From Terrisporobacter vanillatitrophus (lineage in GTDB: Bacteria; Bacillota; Clostridia; Peptostreptococcales; Peptostreptococcaceae): DNA of 64,000 nucleotides. Positions 32,087-41,114 of the stretch are shown here, piece by piece. The notes beneath the pieces were generated by a model. The model was given only the letters and a program-made list of their open reading frames with translations, had not been told where the DNA came from and made no database searches. The DNA lies in NCBI RefSeq assembly GCF_051148895.1, contig NZ_CP154625.1, positions 310,001 through 374,000 on the forward strand, written 5' to 3'. Both the position numbers and the translations under genes were made by a program. Position 1 is the stretch's first letter. Each line of letters opens with the position of its first letter.

Positions 32087-32932
32087 ATGTTTATTTCTAA
32101 ATTAATTCGTAGTATAGTTATCATAATAATCGCTTGTATATTGTTAAAAATTATACAATTTTCCTTAAAAAGTTTATTTAAAGTCACAAAGTTTGATGAG
32201 AGATACGAAGATACTCTTTGTAGTGTATTGTGCTCTGTGTCATACTATATAATGTTTTGTTTAAGCGTAATATTAATCCTTAGAGAATTTGATATTGTTG
32301 ATGCAACGGCCTTTGGATCCATAGTTACTGGAGCTAGTATAGTGGGGATTGTAGCAGGGGTAGCATCTCAAAGTATATTAAAAGATATCTTTAATGGATT
32401 TTTCATTCTATTTGAAAAGCAAATTCATGTAGGAGATTTTATTCTAATAAACGAAGAGTTTAAAGGAAGTGTAGAAGAAGTTGGTATAAGAAGTGTAAGT
32501 CTCAGAGATTGGGATCTAAAAAGAATTACCATATCAAATGGTAATATTAATAGTATAAGAAACTATAGTAAGGATGTAATGAGAGTTATTGTTCATGTTA
32601 GAGTTTCTTATGAGGAAGATCCTATGAAAGTTTTAGAATCTCTGCAAGAAGTATGCAATATAATGAATGAAAAATATAAGGACTATCTTGTAAAATTAAG
32701 ACCATCTAGTTATTTAGGGTTTAAAGTATATGGAATAACAGATATAGAAAAAATATCTATAGGAGCAAAATATACAATTACAGGTGTTGTTGTTTCAGAA
32801 AAATATTTTGCCATATTGAGGGAAGCTAAATTACAAGTTTTAATTGTATTTAAGAAAAATAATATTAAGATAGGATATCCAACAAATATAAATATTTTAT
32901 CAAATGAAGATAATATAAATGATGAATTATAA
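32087..32932 (+). CDS. MscS-type small-conductance mechanosensitive channel
   Basis: 281-residue MscS family channel that relieves turgor. Membrane helices lie at about 5-25, 45-68 and 75-105; the last is the Gly/Ala-rich pore helix (GASIVGIVAGVASQSILKDIFNGFFIL). The beta domain (about 105-170) contains IGDF-like HVGDFI and VEEVGIRS, followed by an alpha/beta vestibule domain. GGTGATTAG stands directly before the ATG. Confidence 0.92.
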   Translation: MFISKLIRSIVIIIIACILLKIIQFSLKSLFKVTKFDERYEDTLCSVLCSVSYYIMFCLSVILILREFDIVDATAFGSIVTGASIVGIVAGVASQSILKDIFNGFFILFEKQIHVGDFILINEEFKGSVEEVGIRSVSLRDWDLKRITISNGNINSIRNYSKDVMRVIVHVRVSYEEDPMKVLESLQEVCNIMNEKYKDYLVKLRPSSYLGFKVYGITDIEKISIGAKYTITGVVVSEKYFAILREAKLQVLIVFKKNNIKIGYPTNINILSNEDNINDEL

Positions 32933-33027
32933 ATCATAATTGCAAATGAAGAATAAAAACATATACTATACTAATAAGTATATATAACACTTATATAATA
33001 TTAATATATGATTCTAAGGGGGATAAA

Positions 33028-33699
33028 ATGGGAGACATAATATTAAAAAATCAGGAAGTCATCATAAAACTCCTATTAGCAGTTTTAGTAGGCGGTTTTA
33101 CAGGTTATGAAAGAGAAAAGTCAAATCAGTTTGCTGGTTTTAGGACACATATTTTAGTATCTATTGGATCATGTATTACATCTATTATAGCTCTAGAACT
33201 ATTTACTAAGTATAGTGGAACTACTACAATGGATCCAGCAAGATTACCAGCACAGGTACTGTCAGGAATAGGTTTTTTAGGAGCAGGAGCTATATTAAAG
33301 AATTCTAATGGGATAAGGGGATTAACAACAGCAGCGGGGATATGGACAACAGCATGTATTGGCATTGCCATAGGATATGGGCAATATGTACTTGGGATCT
33401 CAGCGTGGATATTAGTAATGGGAACATTATATGTATTAAAAAATATAGATAAAGTCATATCGCCTAAAAGTCAAACTGTGTTGAAGGCTACAATAACAAG
33501 CTTAGATGCAATATCTAATATGGTTAATAAAATTAAATCAAGTGAAATAATTATAAGGAACTTTCAAATAATAACTAAATCAGAAGCAATATGGGAAATA
33601 AATTTCTTACTAGAATATGATAAAAGATTAATGTTAAGTGAATTAGTTATTGAGTTAGAAGGTATTAACAATGTAGTAAATATAGAATATATAAAGTAA
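33028..33699 (+). CDS. MgtC/SapB family membrane protein
   Basis: 223 residues with about four to five N-terminal membrane helices and the family core GGFTGYEREKSNQFAGFRTH, LPAQVLSGIGFLGAGAIL and GLTTAAGIWTTACIGIA, followed by a small cytosolic ACT-like domain (about 150-223). MgtC proteins are linked to magnesium homeostasis and growth in low Mg2+. AAGGGGG precedes ATG. Confidence 0.92.
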   Translation: MGDIILKNQEVIIKLLLAVLVGGFTGYEREKSNQFAGFRTHILVSIGSCITSIIALELFTKYSGTTTMDPARLPAQVLSGIGFLGAGAILKNSNGIRGLTTAAGIWTTACIGIAIGYGQYVLGISAWILVMGTLYVLKNIDKVISPKSQTVLKATITSLDAISNMVNKIKSSEIIIRNFQIITKSEAIWEINFLLEYDKRLMLSELVIELEGINNVVNIEYIK

Positions 33700-33797
33700 A
33701 TTTATTGCAATTGCTATTTTATTTTGGAAATACTAATATAAGCATATATATAAATAATAAATATATTAGATGAATAAATTACTAAGGAGTGAAAATA

Positions 33798-35576
33798 ATG
33801 GAGAGAAGTGCAGTAGAAAATAAGTTCAAGTGGACTATAGATGAAATGTATCCCAACGAAGAAGTTGTGGAGAAAGATATAAAAAAAGTAAAAGAATTAA
33901 TTGAAGATGTTAAAAAATATAAAGGAACTTTAGCTGATAGTGAACAGAATTTATACAAAGCATTAAATATATCAGAACAAGCATCTAGAATACTTCAAAA
34001 TTTATATGTGTTCACTCATATGAAAAGTCATGAAGATACTAGAATAAATAAAAATCAAGGAAATGCCACTAAAACAGATATGTTATCTACAGAATTATCC
34101 ATGGCTACATCTTATATGGTGCCAGAAATAATATCAATGGATAGTGAAAAGCTTGAAAATTACTTAAAAAGTGAAAAATTGTCTCATTATAAAAAACATG
34201 TGGATGAAATATTAAGATTAAAACCACATACTCTAAATGAAAGGGAAGAGGAATTATTAGCAGCAGTATCTGATTTATCGGGTGTACCAGAGAACGTATA
34301 TGATATGTTATCTTTTGCTGACTTACAATTCCCAGAAATAGAAGATGAAAAGGGCAAAAAAGTTAGAGTAACTCATGCAAACTTTAGCTTATTCTTAAAA
34401 AGTAAAGACCAAAGAGTAAGAAAAGATGCATTTGATGCTATGTATTCTGTTTATGGTCAATATAAAAATACTTTTGCATCTACCTTATATGGTGGAATAA
34501 AAAGTGAAATATTCTATGCTAAGACTAGAAAATACGAATCAGCTTTACAAGGGTCACTATTCCAAGATGATGTTAGTATAGAAGTTTATAATAATTTAAT
34601 TGCAGCTGTACATGAAAACTTAGATGTATTAAATAAATATACTGATCTTAAAAAGGAATTCTTAGGATTAGATAAAATAAATATGTATGATTTATATGTG
34701 CCATTAACTGAAAACTTTGATATGAAAATACCTTATGAAAAAGCACAAGAAATTATATTAGAAGCTTTAAAACCTTTAGGTGAAGAATACTTAGAAAATG
34801 TAAAAAAAGCATTTGCTGAAGGTTGGATAGATGTATATGGTAATGAAGGAAAACAAGGTGGAGCTTACTCTTGGGGTAGCTACGACTCTAAATCATATAT
34901 ATTACTTAGCTATAAAGATGATTTGAATTCATTATTTACTTTAATACATGAAATGGGCCACTCAATGCATAGTTATTATTCAAAAAATAATCAATCATAT
35001 TTATATTCAGGATATAAAATATTTGTAGCGGAAGTGGCATCAACTTTAAATGAATTATTATTAATCAACTACTTATTAAAAAATGCAAAATCAAAGGATG
35101 AAAAAGTATACTTATTAAACTACTACTTAGAACAATTTAGAACAACTGTATATAGACAAACAATGTTTGCTGAGTTTGAAAAAATATGTCATGCAAAAGT
35201 TGAAGAAGGAGAGCCTTTAACATCAGAAGAATTCACAAATATTTATTATGATTTAAATAAACAATATTACGGTGAATCTTGTGAAGTAAATGAAGAAATA
35301 GGATTAGAATGGGCTAGAATACCTCATTTCTTTAGTAACTTCTATGTATACAAATATGCTACAGGATTTTCTGCAGCATCTGCTTTAAGTAAACAAATAC
35401 TTGAAGAAGGTGAAAGCGCAGTAGCAAGATACAAAGAATTCCTAAAGAGTGGTGGTTCAGACTTCCCATTAAACCAACTAAGAAAAGCTGGTGTAGATAT
35501 GGAGAAAAAAGAATCTGTTGATAAGGCACTACATGTGTTTAAAGACTTAGTGGACGAATTAGAAAGAGAACTATAA
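33798..35576 (+). CDS. pepF: oligoendopeptidase F
   Basis: Cytosolic M3 zinc metallopeptidase of 592 residues that cleaves oligopeptides of moderate length. The zinc motif HEMGH is at 384-388, with the downstream Glu in AEVASTLNE about 25 residues later. An N-terminal helical domain (QNLYVFTHMKSHEDTR) and C-terminal PHFFSNFYVYKYATG are typical. AAGGAG lies 8 bases before ATG 33798; an in-frame GTG at 33789 overlaps the ribosome site. Confidence 0.95.
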   Translation: MERSAVENKFKWTIDEMYPNEEVVEKDIKKVKELIEDVKKYKGTLADSEQNLYKALNISEQASRILQNLYVFTHMKSHEDTRINKNQGNATKTDMLSTELSMATSYMVPEIISMDSEKLENYLKSEKLSHYKKHVDEILRLKPHTLNEREEELLAAVSDLSGVPENVYDMLSFADLQFPEIEDEKGKKVRVTHANFSLFLKSKDQRVRKDAFDAMYSVYGQYKNTFASTLYGGIKSEIFYAKTRKYESALQGSLFQDDVSIEVYNNLIAAVHENLDVLNKYTDLKKEFLGLDKINMYDLYVPLTENFDMKIPYEKAQEIILEALKPLGEEYLENVKKAFAEGWIDVYGNEGKQGGAYSWGSYDSKSYILLSYKDDLNSLFTLIHEMGHSMHSYYSKNNQSYLYSGYKIFVAEVASTLNELLLINYLLKNAKSKDEKVYLLNYYLEQFRTTVYRQTMFAEFEKICHAKVEEGEPLTSEEFTNIYYDLNKQYYGESCEVNEEIGLEWARIPHFFSNFYVYKYATGFSAASALSKQILEEGESAVARYKEFLKSGGSDFPLNQLRKAGVDMEKKESVDKALHVFKDLVDELEREL

Positions 35577-35583
35577 AATTAAT

Positions 35584-35636
35584 AAATAAGGAGCTATTTT
35601 TATTAAATATATGTATAAATAGCTCCTTATTTATTA
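35584..35636 (+). terminator. terminator of pepF
   Basis: 16-bp perfect stem (35584-35599 with 35617-35632) with a 17-base loop and A/T-rich ends; could work in both directions. Confidence 0.85.
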
Positions 35637-35674
35637 AAAAAAATTAAAATTTACATAATATATTGGGGGAGTTT

Positions 35675-36790
35675 ATGAAAAGCAAATTAATTAAAGTGTT
35701 GCCATATATTTGTGGAGCATTAATAGGTTTTGTTGGTGGGTTTATTGGCATTGGACTAAATATAAATTTAGATTTGAACTGGATTTATCTAATACCTATA
35801 ATGATTTTACAAATAATAGTTTTTGTTGTAGTACATGAATTAAGTCATGGTTTTGTTGCGGAGAAAAATGGACTTAAATTTACGGTACTATATTTAGGAC
35901 CATTTACATTTAAAAGAGAAAATAATAAATTTAATAAAATTAAAAGCTTTGGTAAGCAATTGACTTATGTAGGAAGAGCTCAAATTGATAATTTTCAAAT
36001 ACTAAATGAAGAAGATGTTGAGAAAGCAAGAAAAGCGTGGATTAAAGCGCTTAAAGCAGGTCCTCTGAGTGATTTAATCTTAGGTACTACAACTATATGT
36101 ATAGGATTAATATTTAAATGGAATCTATTAATTATTTCAACTGTTATAATATTTGTTTTAATTAGCATCCCAAGTTATATTATGGGAGATGGTAAGCATA
36201 TGAAACTAATTAAAAAAGATAAAATTTTTACTGATGTAATATTATATACATATAGTATTATAGGTAACACACCTATATCCAGAGAATCTATATCATTTCT
36301 ATTACAGAAAATAGAAAATAATATAGAGAAAACTAATGTTAATAAAGATAATTTAATCTCCTTAGCATTAAGTGCTCAATCTTTATATACGGATGCCATA
36401 TGTAACAATAAAGAAGATTTATCTCCGAATATAAATGAAATAGTTGAAGTGACTATAGAAAATAAAAATATATTTTTAAATAAACAAATAGAATCTTCAT
36501 ATTATAAAGGTTTAATTAACATAGCAATAATGTATGAAGTGTTAATTAAAAATAATAAAGAAAGAGCTCTAGAACTTTATAAACATGTGAAAAAAGAAAA
36601 GCATAATATGCCAGGGGAGAAGCTAGATTTTTATAGAGTTGAGCATACACTAGGTATTGCCAATAGAAAAGGCGAAATTTTAAATGAAAATCTAATGAAT
36701 CCTATTTTTAAAGGATGTGAAGGTGTAGAATCCATGGAAAGAATAATAAATGAATTAATACTAGAAAAATCTAAGATTATATATACTTAA
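35675..36790 (+). CDS. M50-like membrane metallopeptidase
   Basis: 371 residues with hydrophobic segments at about 8-30, 38-58, 127-147 and 150-168. The zinc motif HELSH at 54-58 lies in a membrane segment, and AGPLSDLILG near 128 resembles the second site-2-protease motif, though the usual downstream Asp is not in the canonical NPDG context. The C-terminal half (about 185-371) is a soluble helical domain. GGGGGAG lies 3 bases before the ATG, a tight spacing. Target protein unknown. Confidence 0.75.
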   Translation: MKSKLIKVLPYICGALIGFVGGFIGIGLNINLDLNWIYLIPIMILQIIVFVVVHELSHGFVAEKNGLKFTVLYLGPFTFKRENNKFNKIKSFGKQLTYVGRAQIDNFQILNEEDVEKARKAWIKALKAGPLSDLILGTTTICIGLIFKWNLLIISTVIIFVLISIPSYIMGDGKHMKLIKKDKIFTDVILYTYSIIGNTPISRESISFLLQKIENNIEKTNVNKDNLISLALSAQSLYTDAICNNKEDLSPNINEIVEVTIENKNIFLNKQIESSYYKGLINIAIMYEVLIKNNKERALELYKHVKKEKHNMPGEKLDFYRVEHTLGIANRKGEILNENLMNPIFKGCEGVESMERIINELILEKSKIIYT

Positions 36791-36795
36791 TACGC

Positions 36796-36845
36796 ATTTA
36801 ACAAATTTTACATCTCTTTAATGTGTACTTAATACTCTCTTAACA
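36796..36845 (+). promoter_or_regulatory. tandem PhoP boxes upstream of pstS
   Basis: TTTACA (36807), TTAATG (36818), TTAATA (36829) and TTAACA (36840) are hexamers at an exact 11-bp period, with one more TTAACA at 36798. This matches the TT(A/T)ACA direct repeats bound by PhoP in Bacillus-type phosphate control. They lie about 100 bases before the pstS start. Confidence 0.82.
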
Positions 36846-36941
36846 CTCTAACTGTATTATTAAATTGTAAGATAAATCAAATGTAGAAAACAAAAACAAG
36901 AAATAATAAAAAAAGTTGGTATTTGGAAGGAGATTATTAAG

Positions 36942-37772
36942 ATGTTTAAAAAGAAAATAATGGTATTATTATGTGGGGCAGTAATGGTAAGTGGACTTGC
37001 AGTAGGATGTGGTTCAGGAAATTCTTCACAAGGAGATGGGGCTAAAATAACTATATCAGGATCAACTTCAGTAGGACCAACAATGGAAGTTTTAGCAGAA
37101 GCGTATCAAAAAAATAATGATGTAAAAATAGAAGTACAACAAGTTGGATCATCAGCAGGGATAAAAAATACAATGGAAGGGACTTCTAACTTAGGAATGT
37201 CTTCAAGGGATTTAAAAGATGAAGAGGCACAAAGTATAGAAGGAACTCAAATAGCAATAGACGGTATAGCAGTTGTAACAAATAAGAATAATAAAATTCA
37301 AGATTTAACAGTTGATCAAGTTAAAGATATATTTACAGGAAAAATAACTAACTGGAAAGAAGTTGGTGGAGAAGATGCACAAATAGTTGTAATATCAAGA
37401 GAAGAAGGTTCTGGAACTAGAGATGGATTCCAAGAAATAGTAGGATTTGAATCAGAAGAATTAACTAAAGATGCTCAAATAAGTGATGGTTCTGGAAATG
37501 TTAAATCAACAGTTGAAGGAAATGAAAATGCTATAGCATACATATCTTTTGGATATGTTAAAGATGGTATCAAGTCAGTTAAAGTTGACGGTGTAGAAGC
37601 TAATGATGATAATGTTGTAGCTGGAAAATATCCAATATCAAGACCTTTCTTAGTAGTAAATAAAAAAGATGCTATGAGTGATGAAGCTAAATCATTTGTT
37701 GACTTCATAATGAGTGAAGACGGACAAAATATAGTAGCTGAAGAAGGATTCATTAAAGCACCAACAAAATAA
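36942..37772 (+). CDS. pstS: phosphate ABC transporter substrate-binding lipoprotein
   Basis: High-affinity phosphate-binding protein of 276 residues. A lipoprotein signal peptide ends in LAVGC with Cys23 as the lipidated residue. Phosphate-binding segments SGSTSVGPTMEVLAEAY (about 38-54), GMSSRDLK and REEGSGTRDGF are intact. GGAAGGAG precedes ATG. It is followed by its own strong terminator and is about 11 kb from pstC, whereas in most genomes the two are adjacent. Probably induced by phosphate limitation through PhoP. Confidence 0.97.
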   Translation: MFKKKIMVLLCGAVMVSGLAVGCGSGNSSQGDGAKITISGSTSVGPTMEVLAEAYQKNNDVKIEVQQVGSSAGIKNTMEGTSNLGMSSRDLKDEEAQSIEGTQIAIDGIAVVTNKNNKIQDLTVDQVKDIFTGKITNWKEVGGEDAQIVVISREEGSGTRDGFQEIVGFESEELTKDAQISDGSGNVKSTVEGNENAIAYISFGYVKDGIKSVKVDGVEANDDNVVAGKYPISRPFLVVNKKDAMSDEAKSFVDFIMSEDGQNIVAEEGFIKAPTK

Positions 37773-37819
37773 GCAAGATTCTATAATTGATTATTATATT
37801 TAAATAAACCTTAAGTTAC

Positions 37820-37853
37820 AAAAAAGCCTAGCTAAAATCAGCTAGGTTTTTTT
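37820..37853 (+). terminator. terminator of pstS
   Basis: Stem CCTAGCT/AGCTAGG (37827-37833 with 37840-37846) with a 6-base loop, preceded by A-run and followed by seven T. Confidence 0.9.
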
Positions 37854-37950
37854 CATGTGGCAAATTGATTGAAATAAGTATATGAGAATAATACCTATAC
37901 TTATTTTGTATTTTGGAAAAATATTGAGAGTAATCATGTTAAAAAGGTTG

Positions 37951-37988
37951 AAAGTAAGCAAGTATTGGTTTTATACGATTACTTACTT
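37951..37988 (-). terminator. probable terminator of the LysR gene
   Basis: 10-bp stem with one G-U (AAGTAAG with CTTACTT core) just after the lysR stop on the minus strand; the following sequence is T-rich but not a clean T-run. A second 11-bp hairpin lies at 37872-37907. Confidence 0.55.
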
Positions 37989-37993
37989 AATTT

Positions 37994-38965
37994 TTAACTT
38001 GTTATAGTATTTGCAATATTTTCTATAGGCATTAGTTCTATTTTTTGGAAATAGTCTGTTATTAAATCTAAAAAATACTGATTATAACTTGTTAAGTATC
38101 TATCTTTATGATGAATAATAGATACTTGTTGAGTTAATGGTTTTCCATTAAGTAAAAGAGGGAATATGTTAATGTCTTTTGGAATTAAAGATTTTTGATT
38201 AATTAAGCTTGTTCGTGTTGCAAAGCATGCAGCAATCCCTTTTAATCCAATAGAGGTACTAATCTGAATATGTGCACTAGTTGTATATGTGCGGGGAACA
38301 AAACCAGCATCATCAAAGCAAGCTTGAATGGTTTGTCCCATGCGGTTCTTTAGAATACAAAATGGTAATTTGGAGAAGTCTTTAACATAGGCACCAGGGC
38401 TTACTGATTTCTTTAAGTAACCTATTTCTTTGCCATAATACTCATGAAGTAATGTGTCAGTTACACAAAGATAAATTTGATCAGACATAAGGTGCTTTTT
38501 TTCGATACTAGGATTTTCTACTCCATGTAGAATAATAGCTAAATCAATATCACCATTTAATATTAGTTCCTCAAGTGGTTTAGAATTTGTCTCTGTAATT
38601 CTAATTTCAACATTTGGATATCTGGATGAAAATTCTGTAAGAACTTCTGGTAAGCAAGTATTCATGCGTAGCGTACTAGCACCAAAACGTAGTACACCAC
38701 GTTCTTGATGTTGAATATCTGAGAGAATATCCTTGAGATTGGTGTCTTCTCTGTTGAGAGTGTTTGCATAAGCAAGAACATGTTCACCTGCATATGTTAA
38801 CGAAAGAGAAGGTTTTCGATAAAATAGTTTTACACCGTAATAATTTTCAAGTCGTAGAATATGATTGCTTAACGTTTGCTGCGAAATAAATAATCTATTA
38901 GCTGTTTTAGTCATATGCAAGTCTTTAGCTAGTTCTGAAAAATAGTATAAACTCATCAAGTCCAT
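37994..38965 (-). CDS. LysR-family transcriptional regulator
   Basis: 323-residue regulator. A winged HTH (about 1-60, with MTKTANRLFISQQTLSNHILRLE split as the recognition region) is followed by a periplasmic-binding-type effector domain (about 85-300). It is divergent from the RraA-like gene and so probably controls the catabolic operon to its right. GGGGG lies 9 bases before ATG 38965. Arginine codons are largely CGN (8 of 13 by my reading), unlike the AGA habit of the surrounding genome. Confidence 0.9.
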   Translation of the reverse strand: MDLMSLYYFSELAKDLHMTKTANRLFISQQTLSNHILRLENYYGVKLFYRKPSLSLTYAGEHVLAYANTLNREDTNLKDILSDIQHQERGVLRFGASTLRMNTCLPEVLTEFSSRYPNVEIRITETNSKPLEELILNGDIDLAIILHGVENPSIEKKHLMSDQIYLCVTDTLLHEYYGKEIGYLKKSVSPGAYVKDFSKLPFCILKNRMGQTIQACFDDAGFVPRTYTTSAHIQISTSIGLKGIAACFATRTSLINQKSLIPKDINIFPLLLNGKPLTQQVSIIHHKDRYLTSYNQYFLDLITDYFQKIELMPIENIANTITS

Positions 38966-39047
38966 ATATAATACCCCCACAAATTTTTTTTGTTAAAAAT
39001 TAAAAATATCATTGTTTGATTTGTACATGTTTTAATATTACAATAAA

Positions 39048-39110
39048 ATTACAAAAATTCAAGACATTTTGTAATAAAATATAAAAAATTTGTAATGAAA
39101 TATAAAAAAT
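39048..39110 (+). promoter_or_regulatory. repeat-type operator in the lysR / RraA-gene divergent region
   Basis: A 22-bp direct repeat, 39068-39089 and 39089-39110, differs at one base and has a 21-bp period, two turns of the helix. An ATTACAAAA at 39048-39056 faces ATTTTGTAAT at 39066-39075 as an inverted repeat. Paired sites on one DNA face are typical for LysR tetramers; assignment is by position. Confidence 0.55.
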
Positions 39111-39164
39111 GTAGAAAAAGGTAGAATGATGCAATGATCATTTAAAAAGGAAGGAATTAATATT

Positions 39165-39866
39165 ATGGCGATAGGAAAACGTATTTACACTAAAAGAGAA
39201 ATGCCAGATTTAGAAGTAATGAATGAGTTTAAAAAAATTCCGGCTTCTAATACTGCAGATGTTATGGGAAGAAGTGGTGCAATGAATCCACGTATACGTC
39301 TTGTTAGTAGTCCAAAAGCGCAAATGCTTGTAGGACCAGCTTACACAGTTAAATGTCGTGCAGGTGATAACTTAGCTTTACATGCTGCATTAAATATGTG
39401 TCATGAAGGAGATGTATTAGTAGTGTCTAATGAAGAGGACAATACTCGTGCACTTATGGGAGAAGTAATGATGGCTTACTTAAGATATACAAAAAAAATA
39501 GCTGGAATTATTATAGATGGACCAATTCGTGATATAGATGAGATAGGTAAATGGGATTTCCCTGTTTATGCTACAGGAACTACTCCAGGTGGTCCATACA
39601 AAGAAGGTCCAGGAGAGATAAATGTACCTATATCTTGTGGAGGAGTTAGTGTACATCCAGGAGATATTATATTAGCTGATCCAGATGGTGTTATAGTTAT
39701 ACCACGTAAAGATGCAGCAGTTGTTCTTGAAGATGCAAAGAAATTCCAAGCAGCAGATGAAACAAAATTAGCAGCAGCTAAAGATGGTTCAGCAAATCGT
39801 GAATGGGTTCATAATCTATTAGAGAACAAAGGATTTGAAATTATTGAAGATGTATATCAACCATAA
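39165..39866 (+). CDS. RraA-like / HMG-aldolase family protein
   Basis: 233 residues of the RraA-like fold shared by regulators of RNase E and by class II pyruvate aldolases (4-hydroxy-4-methyl-2-oxoglutarate and 4-carboxy-4-hydroxy-2-oxoadipate aldolases). The aldolase-type site GEVMMAYLRYTKKIAGIII...DGPIRDIDEI is visible, with Arg and Asp of RD near 122-123. The C-terminal extension (about 190-233) is longer than in RNase E inhibitors. First gene of the LysR-linked cluster, so an aldolase or decarboxylase role is more likely than RNA control. CGT supplies 8 of 11 arginines. Confidence 0.8.
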   Translation: MAIGKRIYTKREMPDLEVMNEFKKIPASNTADVMGRSGAMNPRIRLVSSPKAQMLVGPAYTVKCRAGDNLALHAALNMCHEGDVLVVSNEEDNTRALMGEVMMAYLRYTKKIAGIIIDGPIRDIDEIGKWDFPVYATGTTPGGPYKEGPGEINVPISCGGVSVHPGDIILADPDGVIVIPRKDAAVVLEDAKKFQAADETKLAAAKDGSANREWVHNLLENKGFEIIEDVYQP

Positions 39867-39895
39867 TATATAAGATAAGAAAGGGAAATAAAAAG

Positions 39896-40924
39896 ATGGG
39901 ATGGAAAATATTATTACCTCAAGAAATCATGGAGGAAGGAACACAACTATTAATTGATAAAGGACATACGCTTATTAGAGGAAGAGGATTTGAGACAGAA
40001 GATGTACTAGCTGACATGAAAGAGCATCAACCAGATGCTATGATAGTACGTATAACTCCAATAACAAGAGAAGTTATAGAAGCAAATCCTAACTTAAAAG
40101 TTGTTGTTCGTCATGGAGCAGGATTTGATGCATTAGATGTAAAAGCATGTCATGATAATGGAGTTCAAGCATTATATGCACCAGTTGCAAATAGTACATC
40201 AGTAGCAGAAACAGCACTTCTTTTAATATTAGAATGTAGCCGTAATGTAACTACACTTAAAAAGACTTGGGTAGAGGATTACTATAAAGCAAAATTAAAA
40301 ACAAGAAAAACTACATTAAATGGAAAAACAGTAGGAATTATCGGTTGTGGTAATATAGGTAGCCGTCTTGCAGTACGTGCTATGGGATTAGAAATGAATG
40401 TTTTAGCATACGATCCATATAAACCTGCGAAAGATTTCCCAGAAGGTGTTGAAGTAGTTCGTGATTTAGATAGAATATTCAAAGAAAGTGATTATGTTTC
40501 ATTGCATGTACCAAATACACCTGTAACAAAAGATATGGTAAATAAAGAGCGTCTTGCAATGATGAAACCAACAGCATTCTTAATTAATACAGCTCGTGGT
40601 GGTTGTGTTGTAGAGGAAGACGTTTACGAAGCATGTAAAAATGGTGTTATTCAAGGAGCTGGTTTAGATGCAATTAGACAAGAGCCAGTAGATCCAGAGA
40701 ATCCATTACTTACTTTAGATAACGTAATTATATATCCTCATATAGGTGGAAATACAGTTGAAGCTGCACATAGAGCATCTTACTTCTCAGCAATGGGTGT
40801 ACAAGAAGTATACGAAGGTAAACAAGCTACATGGCCAATAAATGATGTTGACTATGTTACAGCACCAACATACACTGATACAAAAAAAGGTTCTGGAGAA
40901 CCAGTAGGAATGTTTAGTTTCTAA
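39896..40924 (+). CDS. D-isomer-specific 2-hydroxyacid dehydrogenase
   Basis: NAD-dependent dehydrogenase of 342 residues, related to 3-phosphoglycerate dehydrogenase without the ACT domain. The NAD site GIIGCGNIGSRLAVRA is near 148-163, the catalytic Arg in NTARGG near 236, Glu in RQEPVDPENPL near 263 and His in YPHIGGNT near 283. GAAAGGG precedes ATG, 29 bases after the previous gene. It likely interconverts a 2-oxo acid and a hydroxy acid made or used by the neighbouring enzymes. Eight of 15 arginine codons are CGT. Confidence 0.9.
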   Translation: MGWKILLPQEIMEEGTQLLIDKGHTLIRGRGFETEDVLADMKEHQPDAMIVRITPITREVIEANPNLKVVVRHGAGFDALDVKACHDNGVQALYAPVANSTSVAETALLLILECSRNVTTLKKTWVEDYYKAKLKTRKTTLNGKTVGIIGCGNIGSRLAVRAMGLEMNVLAYDPYKPAKDFPEGVEVVRDLDRIFKESDYVSLHVPNTPVTKDMVNKERLAMMKPTAFLINTARGGCVVEEDVYEACKNGVIQGAGLDAIRQEPVDPENPLLTLDNVIIYPHIGGNTVEAAHRASYFSAMGVQEVYEGKQATWPINDVDYVTAPTYTDTKKGSGEPVGMFSF

Positions 40925-40952
40925 GAAAGACTATATTTCAATTTCACATAAA

Positions 40953-41092
40953 GTTTAGTCCTTATGAATGTCATGGGTTTTAGTAATATTTTGTCAAGGT
41001 AATCTTGTTATAATATCATTTAATATTAATAACTGAACAAAATGATAATATTAAGGACTAAACGAACTGATAATATTAAGCACTAAACAAAC
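40953..41092 (+). repeat. tandem 25-bp repeat with a distant inverted copy
   Basis: Two adjacent 25-bp units at 41043-41067 and 41068-41092 match at 23 of 25 positions. The core TAAGGACTAAAC of the first unit (41052-41063) is perfectly inverted at 40953-40964. All lie in the 190-base gap before the GltS-like gene. They could be operator sites or fold into a leader RNA. Confidence 0.75.
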
Positions 41093-41114
41093 TGACTTTT
41101 GGGGGGTGAAAATT

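Noticed and set aside
39165..39866. Annotation of the RraA-like protein as RNase E inhibitor
   Set aside because: The longer C-terminus, its place first in a catabolic cluster and the GxxxD/RD-type aldolase site favour an enzyme of carboxylate metabolism.
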